NCBI GenBank assembly: GCA_949130495.1
Contig: OX422207.1
Coordinates: 829,410,073-829,474,072, forward strand
From: Sambucus nigra
Lineage: Eukaryota > Streptophyta > Magnoliopsida > Dipsacales > Adoxaceae
Length of the DNA stretch: 64,000 nucleotides
Reading direction: 5' to 3'
Shown: positions 48,248-59,783 of the stretch, piece after piece
Numbering within the stretch: position 1 is the first letter of the stretch
How the letters are laid out: each line of letters starts with the position of its first letter
Made by a program: the position numbers and the translations under genes
Notes under the pieces: generated by a model
What the model saw: the letters and a program-made list of their open reading frames with translations, nothing else
Databases searched by the model: none
What the model was told of the DNA's origin: nothing

Positions 48248-48797
48248 ATCCCAAATTCAAACTTTGCCCCATATAAACTTTTGAGTTATTAATTACTAAA
48301 ATACATGTAAATTTCCTGAAAATACGTGAACTTATTAAAAAAATAATTACTAAAATTTCAAAAACATGTAAATTATTGTTTTTGATAAATAATCTCAAAA
48401 ATCAATAGAGTTTGTTGGTGTAGGTGAACAAAAGTAATTGGGAAAAAACTGCAATTACTAAACTTGCATACTTATGGGGGCTAAATTGCACCATGAGGTA
48501 TGGGGATCAAAATGGTAAAGTGTTCGCTTAGTTTAAAGCAGACAACATGGATTCCTTTCATGCTAAATATAACATTTTTTTTGTTGAAATATCATATCCA
48601 CTAGGGTTGCTACGCAAGTTCTACCAAAGAATCGCATGAAGTCAAATCAAACCATTCATAAACCTTAAAATGTCTTTTTAGCGGAATTCAATAATTTGAG
48701 TATTGACCAAGAAGACTTGACCGTTTCTTATGCTTAACTCATGATCCCAACACTTAATAATTCATTTGATGCACATGCATATTCGGAGGAGTAATTA

Positions 48798-48952
48798 TAG
48801 GGATACTCTTAAATTATACACAAAATTAAAATTTCATAATATGTCAAATATGCATTAGTTAATAATGTTAGTGTGACACAAAAACATCAATCAATATCTG
48901 TATAACACATTACCATATTTGAATTTTGTGTAAAATTTTAAGAATCTCACTA
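48798..48952. mobile_element. MITE-like element, 155 bp
   Basis: Inverted ends TAGGGATACTCTTAAA and, on the other strand, TAGTGAGATTCTTAAA extend inward through tacacaaaattaaaat/ttacacaaaattcaaat for about 50 bases. Hexamers taatta flank both sides (48792-48797 and 48953-48958). It has no coding capacity and the superfamily is uncertain (the TAGGG start hints at hAT). It lies ~420 bases upstream of the host gene. Confidence 0.75.
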
Positions 48953-49025
48953 TAATTATTCTATAAATTATATACATTTAGGACTTAAAATAATATTAAT
49001 TATGGATATAGGACAATAAATATTT

Positions 49026-49153
49026 CGTTTTTTATTTTTAGTCTCTATTTTCAAATTGAAGAGACACGTGGCATGTTGTGATTAGTTGACGTTTTATGAA
49101 TATGGATCCGCGTCAGCGACTTTATTAAAAAATAGAAACTAAAACTATAAATA
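49026..49153. mobile_element. MITE-like element, 128 bp
   Basis: Inverted ends are ttttatttttagtctctatt and, on the other strand, tttatagttttagtttctat. The flanks are aaatattt on both sides (49018-49025 and 49154-49161), a possible 8-bp TSD in AT-rich sequence. It contains gacacgtggca and ccgcgtcagc. It lies about 140 bases upstream of the TATA box. Confidence 0.5.
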
Positions 49154-49291
49154 AAATATTTTTTACCCTATTTTCAAAATACATATTAAAATAGATGCTA
49201 AATTTATAAAACTCCATTATTCTATCCTCAATCCTCACAATACATCTCTCTATATCCCTTTTATTTTTTATTTTTTTAAGAAACATCTCTC

Positions 49292-49299
49292 TATATAAA
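49292..49299 (+). promoter_or_regulatory. TATA box of the host gene
   Basis: tatataaa lies 74 bases before the ATG at 49373, which places the expected transcript start just before the (CT)n leader. Confidence 0.75.
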
Positions 49300-49323
49300 C
49301 TCGGCATGCTTCATTCTTCTTCT

Positions 49324-49326
<3 letters not shown>

Positions 49327-49355
<29 letters not shown>
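49327..49355. repeat. (CT)n in the 5' leader of the host gene
   Basis: About 14 CT units between the TATA box and the start codon. CT-rich leaders are common in plant genes. Confidence 0.9.
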
Positions 49356-49357
<2 letters not shown>

Positions 49358-49372
49358 CATACATATACAACG

Positions 49373-49756
49373 ATGTTGGATTTCATGCATGCAGCCTTCA
49401 ATGAGATTAGCTCTCATAAAAGAGTTAAAACTAGGAAACCTAACAAAATTCCAAACTACGTATACAGAGATGAGTTGGATAAGAAGCCATCAGCTAGCAA
49501 GCATAGAAAATCTGCCAAGGGTGAAGCTAAACCATTACTTCAAAGAGAAGAAAGAGAGAGTGAAAGTATTGATAAAAGAATTGAAGGTGGGTTCAAAGTG
49601 AAAATATTGATGACAAGGGAAGAAGCGGCTCGGTTACTATGCAAGTGCAAAGATGGAGGTACTCTCCAATTTACGGACGTGGTTCGTGAACTCTCACAAA
49701 TTCCTGTCACCCGTGTTAGTGTTGTTTGCTCTAACACTTTTGGTGAGTATCCCTGA
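49373..49756 (+). CDS. Small intron-less plant protein of unknown function
   Basis: This 127-residue protein is the one convincing host gene. It has a TATA box, a CT-rich leader, an uninterrupted frame and no link to any element. Residues 1-65 are basic and Lys/Arg-rich (ISSHKRVKTRKPNKIPNY). Residues 72-112 form the likely folded core: FKVKILMTREEAARLLCKCK, then GGTLQFTDVVRELSQIP. The pattern of a strand, a helix starting T[RK]EEAARLL, then a glycine-containing turn recalls a small plant family of unknown function (I recall the label DUF7890, not verified). No signal peptide or membrane segment is seen; the basic N-terminus could favour the nucleus. The start at 49373 follows the leader directly. 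Function is unknown. Confidence 0.8.
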   Translation: MLDFMHAAFNEISSHKRVKTRKPNKIPNYVYRDELDKKPSASKHRKSAKGEAKPLLQREERESESIDKRIEGGFKVKILMTREEAARLLCKCKDGGTLQFTDVVRELSQIPVTRVSVVCSNTFGEYP

Positions 49757-50100
49757 AGAACTTGAGGGGTAGTTTAGGGTATCTATGCACAACTTTGGAA
49801 TTTGGATATATAAGATAAGCCAAGTGTTATTTTTGTTTCCAATTCTTAGAATATTTTTTTCACTTGGCTTTTGATTGTGTAATTGTAGTCATCTTCTTTT
49901 ATAATTTTAAAGCAATAATTTGATGTTTGCACCCAGAGACAAATTTCTAATACAAGTAAGCAAAGAAAATACATGGATACCTCTTATGGACCCGCAAAAC
50001 AGTTGCACATATTGTCTTCGAGTTGGTACCATGAAACATTACTTTTGGTCCAATCTCACGTACCAATATTAAATAATAGAAAAGCAGTTGCAAGTAGTAC
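49757..50100. other. Probable 3' UTR and downstream flank of the host gene
   Basis: AT-rich sequence after the stop. An open stretch at 49973-50170 has no recognisable homology and probably is not a gene. Confidence 0.4.
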
Positions 50101-51220
50101 TCAGGAGGACATGGCATGGGTAGGTTTGATTTCTTACCACATTAAAAACATGAACCTTTCCTATAACTAAAGCCAAATTAATTTGGTCATGTTTGGATGC
50201 ACAAATTGTTTGATTATGTAAATTGATTCATTGTGAATTAGTGAATCGTAAATGAGTGAATTTCAATTGAGTTTAAATGTAATGTTTGATCATCTGAAAT
50301 GGATGTTAAGGTTCTGTGAGAAAAAAATAAAAATTAAAAGAAACGGGGGGAGGGGAGGGAGAGGAAAGAGAGATGAGCATGCACTTCAAATGGATGCATT
50401 TTACGTTTTTTTGTTAAATGATTCAATTTCAGATTTTACAAATAAATTAAAATGGCGCAATTAATGAAATATTTCATTAATGAAATCAAACAGAATTAAT
50501 GGATCATCAATTTATAAATTAGGTAATATATAATTTTGGTACAACCAAATGAAGCCTTTCTGTTTTTGTTCAACTTCATGTTACTTCCTTCTAACCGGTT
50601 TAGGATTTTAGCTATTTTTTAACTAAAGAAATAATGAGAACGAAACAATTGAGTTTTTATAGAGTTTAAAGAGTGTGTGCCATGCGAGTTTGTACTGTCA
50701 AGTGAAGAAATGAGAGTTTGACTGAGTGAGAGGTCATTTGGTTGAACAATATTTAAAGAATTCAAGTATTTACGTAAATATCCTTGTTAAAGTTCATTTA
50801 TGAACATTAGTAATGTCGTAAATATAACGAACATACTTGTATAATAAATTTACCTTCAACTAATATTCAATTTCACATCATTTCTATGTATTTTAATCAT
50901 CTCGATTTGAGTTGAATGAAACATAAAATCATGAACCAAACTTTTATGGTCACTTTATTAATTTCAATAACTAGAATATACACAAGGGGGGGGGGGGGGG
51001 GGGGGAAGCTACCAACCCTTATGGCTTGGCTCAATATTTTGAGTTAATAGGTTCGGATGTCCGTTGCTAGTAAGTTGTATGTCACTTCGTGACAACTGCT
51101 ACCACTCGGTGGTTATTCATGAGTTTTATCTTCTTTTAAGGACCTTTAGGTTAAATAATTAAATTGAGATTAGTAATATTTATATTAATATTTAAATTGA
51201 GATTCGTAATAATTTGTATC
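50100..51220. repeat. Duplicated non-coding block, copy A
   Basis: Segments recur in the same order at 51770-53880. They include gacatggcatgggtaggttt, the aactaaagaaataatgagaac region, the gagaggtcatttggttgaac region and ccaaacttttatggtcactt. No coding sequence was recognised. Differences of 10-20% by eye suggest an old event. Confidence 0.75.
50986..51005. repeat. (G)20 homopolymer
   Basis: An uninterrupted G run at the position where duplicate copy B has a (GT)n array. Confidence 0.9.
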
Positions 51221-51239
51221 TTCTTTAAGCGCTAATTAA

Positions 51240-51396
51240 ACTAGTCGTTTCAAACCCAACCAAATAGGCGAGCTCTTCCTCCCTCTCCCCCCTCTTCCCT
51301 TCCCTCCCTCCGACGAGCTCTCTCTTTGACGAAGCGACACAGCGCCAACAATAACGACAACCAGGGGCCCTCTCTCTCTCTCTTCCTCCAGCACAG
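51240..51396 (+). other. CT/GC-rich leader-like segment ending in a splice donor
   Basis: A pyrimidine-rich stretch (cctccctctcccccctcttc and similar) contrasts with the AT-rich surroundings and ends cagcacag followed by gtaact at 51397, a good GT donor. It looks like a captured or orphan 5' untranslated exon. It sits between duplicate blocks A and B and no following exon was recognised. Confidence 0.35.
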
Positions 51397-51764
51397 GTAA
51401 CTTTGTTTTTTTTTCCAGTTCAATATTTATTAATGTTTAAAATGTTTAAATGATTAATTAATTAAAATATTGATTGTTTTATAATTTTTATGGATATGTA
51501 ATATCTTGATTAGCTTGTTGAATTACTTTAATTGTTAGAAATTTGTATTTGGTTTAATGATTTTTTTTCTCGAAATTATTAATTGGTTCAAGAATTGTTA
51601 AAATACAACTTGAATAGTTGTTTGAAATACAAATTGAATAAGTATTTGTCAATGACTAAATATATTTTTAGAGCTGAAAAATAGCATAAAACTCAAAGTA
51701 AGTCTAAAAAAATCGCCTTGGGGGGCCGACATTACTTCTCGCACCCCTGGCCAAGAATCTTCAC

Positions 51765-53653
51765 ATGGCATGTGTAGGTTTGATTTTTTACCGCATTAGA
51801 ACGCGAACTCAAAGATATATATGTATTCCTCTTTTTTGGAGCCAAAAATGTAAGTTTCGGTTATGCTTCAGGTTTCTTCTTTCGGACCGCTTTAGCATTT
51901 TAGATTTATTTTACTTAAAGAAATAATGATAACAAAACCATTTTTTTTAACTCGACAAACAAACTCATACATTTTTAACCCAACTTGGACGAAACCTAAT
52001 CCAAGAATAATAAGTTTAACTCAAGTACCACTTCAAAAGGGCTTATCTCTTGAAGCAGTAGATTGAGCATATTAATTCTCAAAGTTTTGAATATATGTCC
52101 GATGTGGGATGAAATATCTTATTGTTGGCGTGTTAACCAAATGGTTTTTTTAACTGGGCATACAAATTCACACATTTTTAATTCGACTTGGACGAGATAG
52201 GCCCTTTTGACCAAGTGAGAGATCATATAGTTTAACAATATTTCAAGAATGCAACTCTGTGTAAATATACTTCTTCAAGTTCACTTATGAATATTAGGAA
52301 TGTCGTAACTATACCGAATATGCTTTTTTAATAAATTAGCATACAATCACGGACAATATACAATAAACAAACATAAAAAAAAATTAAAAAAATTAGTATA
52401 TATTATAAATTCAATATTTTATCTTGAAGCCATTACACTGATACTCCATTTTTTCATCTGTTGCACGCTTAAAATAAACTAAAAAAAGTTATATTTCCAT
52501 CAACTTTATATCCAATTAAAATAATATGATACAAACTTTGTTCAATGTTTTAAAGTTAAGTAATCAAAAATTATAAAAAATTCATTCCAAACATAATATC
52601 GTCTGTAAAGAAATAACACTCAAAGATGAAGCTAGAAAAATCACAAATATCTCCAAAATAAATTGTTTTAAACTGGAAAAAAAACTATATGTTAAAATTA
52701 TATTTCTACTTTTAGATTAAATATTCCATATATGTAAAAAATTATCCTAGAGTTTGTCTTTATAAATTTTATACTCACTCAAGAACTCTATCAGTTTGTC
52801 TTTGTAAATGCTCTCTTTTCTATTATTTGTAAATTTTATACCCACCCAATTTCATATATTGATTAAAAGTTCTCATCTAGAATTAAAATGATGAGAATTT
52901 CAATAGTGTCATCTTTTTCAATGCCTTCCATAGTTAGTGCAAGTTTTTATGTAAAAAGTTTATATCGCATAAAAATTAAAATGAAGGTACGGATGAGGTG
53001 ACTTTTTTTAGTGTTGCTCTCTTCTCATCTGAGTAGAGATGTTGGCATATATATATGGATGGATAGAAAATGTATCCTATGACTCTTCTATTTTCAACAG
53101 AAAAGAAGAAAAATTAGGAAACATAGAGGTGATGGGATGATAATAACAAAGGATACTTCAAGTATACCATCAAGAAAGTTTATATATCAAACTCAAACTA
53201 TTTGTAATAAAGCAAGAAATTACTTCTTTGAGTTAACTCCGCACCTTAGGGGATGACTGAAATAATATTATTGCATCTAGTTTTGATGAAGAGATCATAT
53301 TAGTTGAGGTCTGAGTGAGGGGTTTATTTAAGCTGGGGGTAAAAATTAACTTTATCGGGAAAGAGATCTTTTTAGTTTTCAAGAGAATTTTAGTTTATTC
53401 AATATTTTTGGTTTCAAAGAACACAATGTTTAAGATGAGAGAGAAAATGATAGCAAGTATTAAAGCCTCATTAACTCCTCTAGTACTACCATATTAGAGG
53501 TATAATTAATATATATGTTCAACTAATTAAATTCCACATCATTTCTCTATTTTAATCATCTCAAAAATCATGGACCAAACTTATATGGTCACTTTATTAG
53601 TTTTAGTAACTAGAGTTTACAGTGTTTGTGTGTGTGTGTGTGTGTGTGTCTAT

Positions 53654-53685
<32 letters not shown>

Positions 53686-53880
53686 CTATGTGTCTGTGTG
53701 TGTGTGCTTAGCTCAATTTTATGAATTTATTAGTTATGAGGTGTGCCTAAGAAATTGTATCTTACTTCGTAACACCAACCACCATTCTAGGGTGGTTATT
53801 TATGAATTTAGTTTGTTATCTTCTTTAAGGACCTTTACGATTAATCAATTAAATAATTAAAATGAGATTCGTAATACTTT
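51765..53880. repeat. Duplicated non-coding block, copy B
   Basis: Matches copy A at about 51770-51935, 52195-52340 and 53505-53880. Sequence at 52340-53505 has no counterpart in copy A and no recognised content, so it is an insertion here or a deletion in A. Confidence 0.75.
53617..53708. repeat. Compound (GT)n array with a nested repeat
   Basis: Two blocks of (TG)n each end in tctatgtgtc, giving a higher-order unit of about 40-45 bases. Confidence 0.9.
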
Positions 53881-54244
53881 TATTGAAGTCATCGTGTTGA
53901 CAAATAAAATTGTGTGGTATGATTGCTCATCAGGTGGACGAATAATTGTAGATTATTCCCTGCGACACGATAGGAAGAATTTTTGGCAACACGTGAAATA
54001 TAACAACTTGACTAACAATAAAAAAAAGGTAGCACAACTACAAATACCCGCTTTTCCATACCCTCAAATAAAACAGGGCAATGAATAGTTGTACTTTAAG
54101 CTCTGGCAGGACCCGCAACAACAAGGTATAAGATTTTAATGCAGTGGGTATGAAAAAGGGGTACACATAGTTTTATTATAAAAAGGGGCAATCCTCATGG
54201 TAGCATTCAAATGCAAACGTTTCAAAAACTTTTTTTTAGACGGT

Positions 54245-54345
54245 AAAAAAAGACTCTGCAGAGAATGCAAGTCTAGATCTATCTAAATGAGTTGGTGCCC
54301 TTTGTTTATATAAGCCACCATTTTGGGTTAGAAAGGTGCACGGTG
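54245..54345. repeat. ~100-bp direct repeat, copy 1
   Basis: Shares aagtctagatctat, ggtgccctt, tataagccac and attttgggtt with 55222-55322. Contains a TATA-like tttatataagcc. The ~880 bases between the copies are AT-rich with no gene. Confidence 0.8.
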
Positions 54346-54488
54346 CCATTTCATTCAAAATTCAAGTCTTAAAATTCCTTTAATTACCTATAAAAATTGT
54401 TAGACAATTGGGATTGTGGTAAGTACGGTAGCAATCCAACTTTCAAAGTGAAGAAACTAATAGTGTGAATGACTATAATTTCATTTTT

Positions 54489-54510
54489 TATATATATATA
54501 TATATATATT
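54489..54510. repeat. (TA)n microsatellite
   Basis: About ten TA units. Confidence 0.85.
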
Positions 54511-55221
54511 TTTATATTTTTTATAAACAATTTCAGGGGACAATCAAAAATGCTAAAAATTATAAGTGACTAAATAAACTAGTGAAAAGAAAAGTGACAC
54601 GTAATCGAGTTTTATAAGTGTAAGAAGGTACAATAGATCGGATTACACCGCATGATTCATTATTTTAATTTACTAATTTATTTATTTGAAATATCTCGAG
54701 ATAATATTAAATTTACAATTTAACTCTCGTTACAACTATAAATTCAATAACATCTATTTTTAGAAAATTAATTTTAAAATACCACAACTTTTTATACTCT
54801 TTTTAATAAATCCCCAGCTAAGATCGATTTATTAAATATTATATGAATCATTGAATCACAACACCGAGTTAACACTTCTAATTTAATATCATATTTAGGA
54901 AAAATTTATCTCTAGTTCGATTTCAAAATTAAATATTAAATATAAAATTAAATAAATTTACCCCCTCTCGAAACATAAATTAACATATGACAATCTCAAA
55001 ATTAATTTTTCTAGAAATATAACAAGCAAATAAATTAATTAATTAAACTAACATCACACACGGTTTCATCCCACCCTTGAACGAGGTGTTTAGCCAAGCA
55101 TTATTATAGTAGCATACACATTATTCAATAAAATATTAATAAGAGACATTAAATTAAATAAGAGAGATTAAATAATTTTTTAAGCCTACACTATTTTTTG
55201 AAAAAAAAATTAGACTATAAA

Positions 55222-55322
55222 TAAAGACTATGCAGAAAAGGCAAGTCTAGATCTATATAAATGAACTGGTGCCCTTAGTTTTTATAAGCCACGATTTTGG
55301 GTTTATAAGGTGCACGTGGAAA
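55222..55322. repeat. ~100-bp direct repeat, copy 2
   Basis: See 54245-54345; about 85% identical by eye, offset about 977 bases, same orientation. Confidence 0.8.
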
Positions 55323-56174
55323 TTTTTTTCATTAAAGGATAGTCTCACTCTTGACCAAGTCAAAAGTGAGTTAGTGTAGGGTATGGATATTGGCAGGAGG
55401 TCGAGTAGATGGGTAAGAAGATCCAGGTAAAGGCAAGGGTAATGAGTATTGACAGTTAGGGTCGTTGGTTTCAGATAGTTGAGATTGCATAAAGTACACG
55501 ACTCAAATAAAAATAAAAATAATATAAAAGTACAACCTAAATGCACACGAGGCTCAGGTGATGCTTAGACTCGGTTTAGGTTTAGATTTGGTACGAAAAT
55601 AGGTTTAGGTCTCAGTATTGATATGTGCAAGCTCAAACGATGACTTCTGACTTCACGACGACATTTATTTTCTTCATTGAATGCTTTTGACCGATACTTT
55701 GTCGCAATCCCTTTGATTTAGCACAATTTGATACCTTGGTTGCATATTGACCTGCAAAATATACAAATAAGAACATAAGGCCAATTTTATCGAAAATTAG
55801 TGACTAAAATGCTTCTATTTAAGGCATAAATTAAACACTTTGGGGTGCTTATCAAGTAAATTAACAAAAGCCAAAGCAATAATATGGGGGATAGGAAATC
55901 TCTGCTTTTGGAACATAGTGCAACAGGTGGAAAGATAATGGGGAGAATTACTTATGTACATGCGAAGTAAAGATGGATAATAAAAAGGAAGCAGAGGCAT
56001 TATTTATTTAACTATCTTTCATTATCTCTAATTTTTTTCCTTCTCACAATTAAAATAAAGAAAAGAGACATCTTTGTGGGAAGTAATATTTAAAAATATA
56101 TGTGTGTTGTGTGGAGTCAAATGTAACAATGGATCAAAGACATAATTTGAGCTTACGCACTCGGGGGAGGAAGG
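55323..56174. other. Intergenic stretch, no gene recognised
   Basis: The open stretches are short and without homology. A ggtttaggtttag string at about 55575 is not a telomeric array. Confidence 0.5.
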
Positions 56175-56469
56175 TTTTTTTTTACCATAAAGAAGGAAGC
56201 TTTATTCAGAAGATGGGTATTTTACAAATGATGTTCCTTACCGCATGCCTCATACTAGTGCTATGACAAACATCACTAAAAAAGACGAAAATAAAAAACA
56301 CAGAAGTTGGTCATAAAATTTAGAAAAAAATTCACACGATACTGAGGCAGCAGCAAGAATATCCGCACACGCATTAGCTTCTCGAAACACAGACATAGTG
56401 TAACATATAGGAAACACTGAGAACCATCACGGATGACTTTGATCAAATCCATGTGAGGTGGACTCTAGG
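56175..56469 (-). pseudogene. L1-like LINE, 3' end with RNase H C-terminus and poly(A) tail
   Basis: On the minus strand the sequence resumes after the Tekay insertion as HMDLIKVIRDGSQCF. After a frameshift it reads VFREANACADILAAASVS, the conserved HVFREANA.AD segment that closes the RNase H domain of plant L1-type LINEs. It ends with an AATAAA signal (about 56203) and a poly(A) tail, seen as a run of T at 56175-56183 on the plus strand. The tail marks the true 3' terminus of the LINE. It pairs with 63395-64000. Confidence 0.8.
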
Positions 56470-57976
56470 TGTAACACCCTGCTTAAAATAATAAGGGGTG
56501 GCCATCCCTATACTATAATTAATCAGGAATCTCAAGTGGATCATTCTCAGCATCTACTAACGATACTAAAATAAATACAGCTAACTACCCGATACCACAA
56601 AAAAAAAGGATGCCAAAAAAAATTTAAAACATACAAAACAATAACCAACCAATAACATAATAACTACTACACATGATATCATATACCCACGATGATAATA
56701 GAAAGAGAAGTAATTCTAAATTACACATCAATTCACAAAATAAAATACCCGAATATGTTATCGGGTCACAGACAATACAAAAATCCTAGGAAGAGAAATA
56801 TAAAAGCGTTATCTCTACAACACTTGGGGGTAAACCCCATATACAAACTGAGTCCTAATCTAGATACACAAAAGATAGGAAACGGTTATAACAAAATCTC
56901 GCAACAGTCCACAACTGCTACAGATCCACGAATACACTGGGTAGAGAACATCAATGGCGTCCTTGCGGAGGAACGCCTAAAATAATACGATATATATATA
57001 TATATAGCAAGAGGAAAAATATAAACGGGTCAGAGCCCGAGGTGTGAAAACATTTAGCAAGAGCATTAAAATGCATAATAATTATAAATGCATTATGACA
57101 TGATTTAAGGGGGAGTCGCACTCTCCTGAAAAATCAAACTCACCCCTCAACTAGTGCGTGCACCTAAACGTGTGCACATGATCCTCAATTAACTACCCAA
57201 CTCTCTCTGGGGATAATTTAGTCTAACCTACGCCCAAATCCACACTTGCGTAACCCATCATCTAAAACGAATCCATAAACCTCCTACCTTAACTTACCCC
57301 ACGTACATCTAAAATTATAATACCTTATAAATATACATATACATATCTCTTACTAGAATTTAGCGGATTCTAGTTATTAAATGCACGAGTTATTAGCATC
57401 TAAATCCTAAGGACTAAACTTCTCCCAATTTTCAACACTGCACTGCGTTTCGTGCGTGGGACATCTCGCAAGTGAAATCAAAATAAGGAACCCCCCCGAT
57501 ACACTACTCCTTGACATTGTTGATTATCGAGATTCATTCTGCCCTCGATGTACGACGCATATAACCCCAAATTACTTATTTAATATATAGGACTAAACTT
57601 CTCTCGACTCCCAACAGTGCACTGCATTTCGTGCGTGGGAGGTCTCGCAAAGCGAAATTCAAACAAGGAACCCCCCAGATACACTACTCCTTGACACTAT
57701 TGATTGTCGAGATTAATTATGCCCTAAGTGTACGATGCATATAACATCATCCACTTAATTAATATTTTACTCCAGTTTATTCTCATCAAACCTTGTTTCA
57801 CTATAAATCTGAGTACTAAGGACTAAACTTCTCCCCGCTCCCAATATTGCACTGCGTTTCGTGCGTGGGACGTCTCGCAAGCGAAATCCAAACAAGGAAC
57901 CCCCTGATACACTACTCCTTGACAATATAGGTCGTTGAGATCCATTACGCCCTCGGTACCCCACATATAACTACGA
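56470..57976 (-). repeat. Partial 3' LTR of second Tekay-type element
   Basis: Aligns with 59785-61275 of the 5' LTR through acaccc[tc]gcttaaaataat, the leader blocks and three tandem subrepeats. Similarity stops abruptly at about 57976, so the U3-side ~2.1 kb are missing. Confidence 0.88.
57410..57970. repeat. Three ~190-bp subrepeats within the LTR (left copy)
   Basis: Units at about 57410, 57592 and 57818 share aggactaaacttctc, cgtttcgtgcgtggga, gatacactactccttgaca and tgtacgaYgcatataac. The right LTR has the same three units at 60718-61262. Confidence 0.9.
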
Positions 57977-58559
57977 ATACATGTCAGGGATTGAGATTAG
58001 TTAGATCGGGACCAAGGTTTAAAAATAGTTTTAAAATCATTTTTATATTGTCCGAAGGCCTATAAAATAATTTATTTTGAAAACAGTTTATGTCTTTCGA
58101 CATCCAAATAAAATACCTTATGCCCAAGACACAAGGTGCTAACAATTACCATACTCTTACTAACACATAGTTCTCAAAACTAGAATAACTGCGAGCTAAA
58201 TCCCTCGCTCAACAATAATCCACTAAACTCTGAATCTCTTCAGTAACAATAATTCCTCACATCTTAACAAAACATTTCCATACACTAGGCTCTTTCATAA
58301 CTGGAACATTACATATACATAGGTCTAACACAACCATTAAACAATAGCTTTACCATTACCACTCAACGCGTTACAACGGTTCCTACGATCAAAACAAAAT
58401 CATAACTCGCTACTAGCACATCACAAGTTAATATATTCTCCCAAAAGATAATCATATTAGAGCCTCACTTGCTCACTCCTCCCTACCGGGTCATTCCTCA
58501 CATAATAGGGTTATAACAACTAACCACTCATTATAATCTTACATATGATACTCCCAATG

Positions 58560-59554
58560 CCTCTCTAGTCCGACTGCATCTCTTCATCGATGGGTTCCCA
58601 CTCAAAATCTTTCGGCTGAAACTGGCCTCGGACCTGCCGTAGGGGTTTCACCTCCAAAACTTCCTCAAAACGTGGCCCTCTACCTCTTTCAGGACAATCT
58701 CTCTTATTATGACCTATCTCTTTACAAAAGAAACATCTACCAGCAAATCCTCCCTACCCATCCTGAGGAACAAAACGCTGTTGTGACCCTCAAAAATCAT
58801 GTTCATACCCTTTTGCTTTACTAGCATTCTATCCTCCAGACTTACTTGAGGAACCCGGGTCTCTAAAGTTCTTACCCCTTTGTGAACGAAGACGATATTC
58901 CTGACACTGTAACAATACCGCATTCACTACCTCGACGAAAGTCAATAATGTTGGGTTCCCTAACAAATTCTGTCGAATTCGCCAATCTAAACCTGCCATG
59001 AACTTCCCTATACGCTTCTCCTCTGTATTTACCTCATCGGGCACTAAATTTTCCAATCGAGTAAATTCTTCCTCATACTCAACCACCGTTCGATCACATT
59101 GAAATACATCCATCAATTTCCTCCTCATTTCCTTCTAGATTGCGGAAGGAAAATACTTTCGATCAAAGAGTTCCCAAAAATATGATATGGACAATTCATC
59201 TCTCTGCTTCAATGTGGTGATTGACTCCCACCAATGGAGAGTTGTGCCCGTTAACGTAAAGGTGGCGAGAAATTGCTTTTGCACCTCACTACATTCAACC
59301 ATTCGAAGATGCCTTTGCATACTCTTCTTCCGAAGACTTGCAACCATCGCATCATCTCCCCTTGAAAACTCTGAAGGATGCCCCTTCCTAAAATCTTCCC
59401 GTACTCTTTCCCACGTAGACAACCCTGGGTGGGCTTGGGCTGCTTGAACTACAGGTTGATGTTCCATCGCATAAATGTTAGCAATTACTGCTTGTGCCAC
59501 AATATTGGCAGCTTCGGTCATGGTCATAGTCCCTTGAGGCATTTGGGGTTCCAT
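58560..59554 (-). pseudogene. Tekay gag, second element
   Basis: Starting MEPQMPQGTMTMTEAANIVA (59554), the capsid domain is complete, unlike in the first element. It shows STWERVREDFRKGHPSEFSR, then TLHWWESITTLKQRDELSIS, then FDRKYFPSA and, after a stop at 59135, RRKLMDVFQCDRTVVEYEEE and FTRLENLVP. A basic linker leads to the zinc knuckle CFFCKEIGHNKRDC (about 58735-58690). The end is FEWEPIDEEMQSD at about 58567. Only about one stop and one or two frameshifts interrupt roughly 330 codons, so it is better preserved than most genes here. Confidence 0.9.
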
Positions 59555-59770
59555 ATTCTCAGCCCCTTTTTTGCCCTTCCTGGACGACCTCTCTTCTGTG
59601 GCATCTGAAACAAGAACAATTGTATCAGAACGCCTTTCAAATGATTACACATCACAAAAGAAAATATTGACGTGTGAACACAACAGTCCTAATAATAGGG
59701 CTCTACATCAAGAATGCTTACGGAAGAAAATAGAGAACCCACACAGATCCTAAAGACACTAGAACCTGAT

Positions 59771-59783
59771 GCTCTGATACCAC
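59771..59783 (-). other. Primer-binding site, second Tekay-type element
   Basis: Plus-strand gctctgataccac is the reverse complement of the initiator Met tRNA-type site and adjoins the LTR end at 59785. Confidence 0.95.

Noticed and set aside
49973..50170. Possible second small gene downstream of the host gene
   Set aside because: No homology recognised, no leader signals, and part of the stretch belongs to a duplicated non-coding block.
53570..53860. Open stretch of 96 codons with Cys-Val repeats
   Set aside because: It is a direct translation of the (GT)n microsatellite; no gene.
55560..55620. ggtttaggtttag as interstitial telomere repeat
   Set aside because: Fewer than three imperfect units.
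59771..59783. gctctgataccac as part of a tRNA gene
   Set aside because: It is the retrotransposon primer site next to an LTR; no cloverleaf surrounds it.
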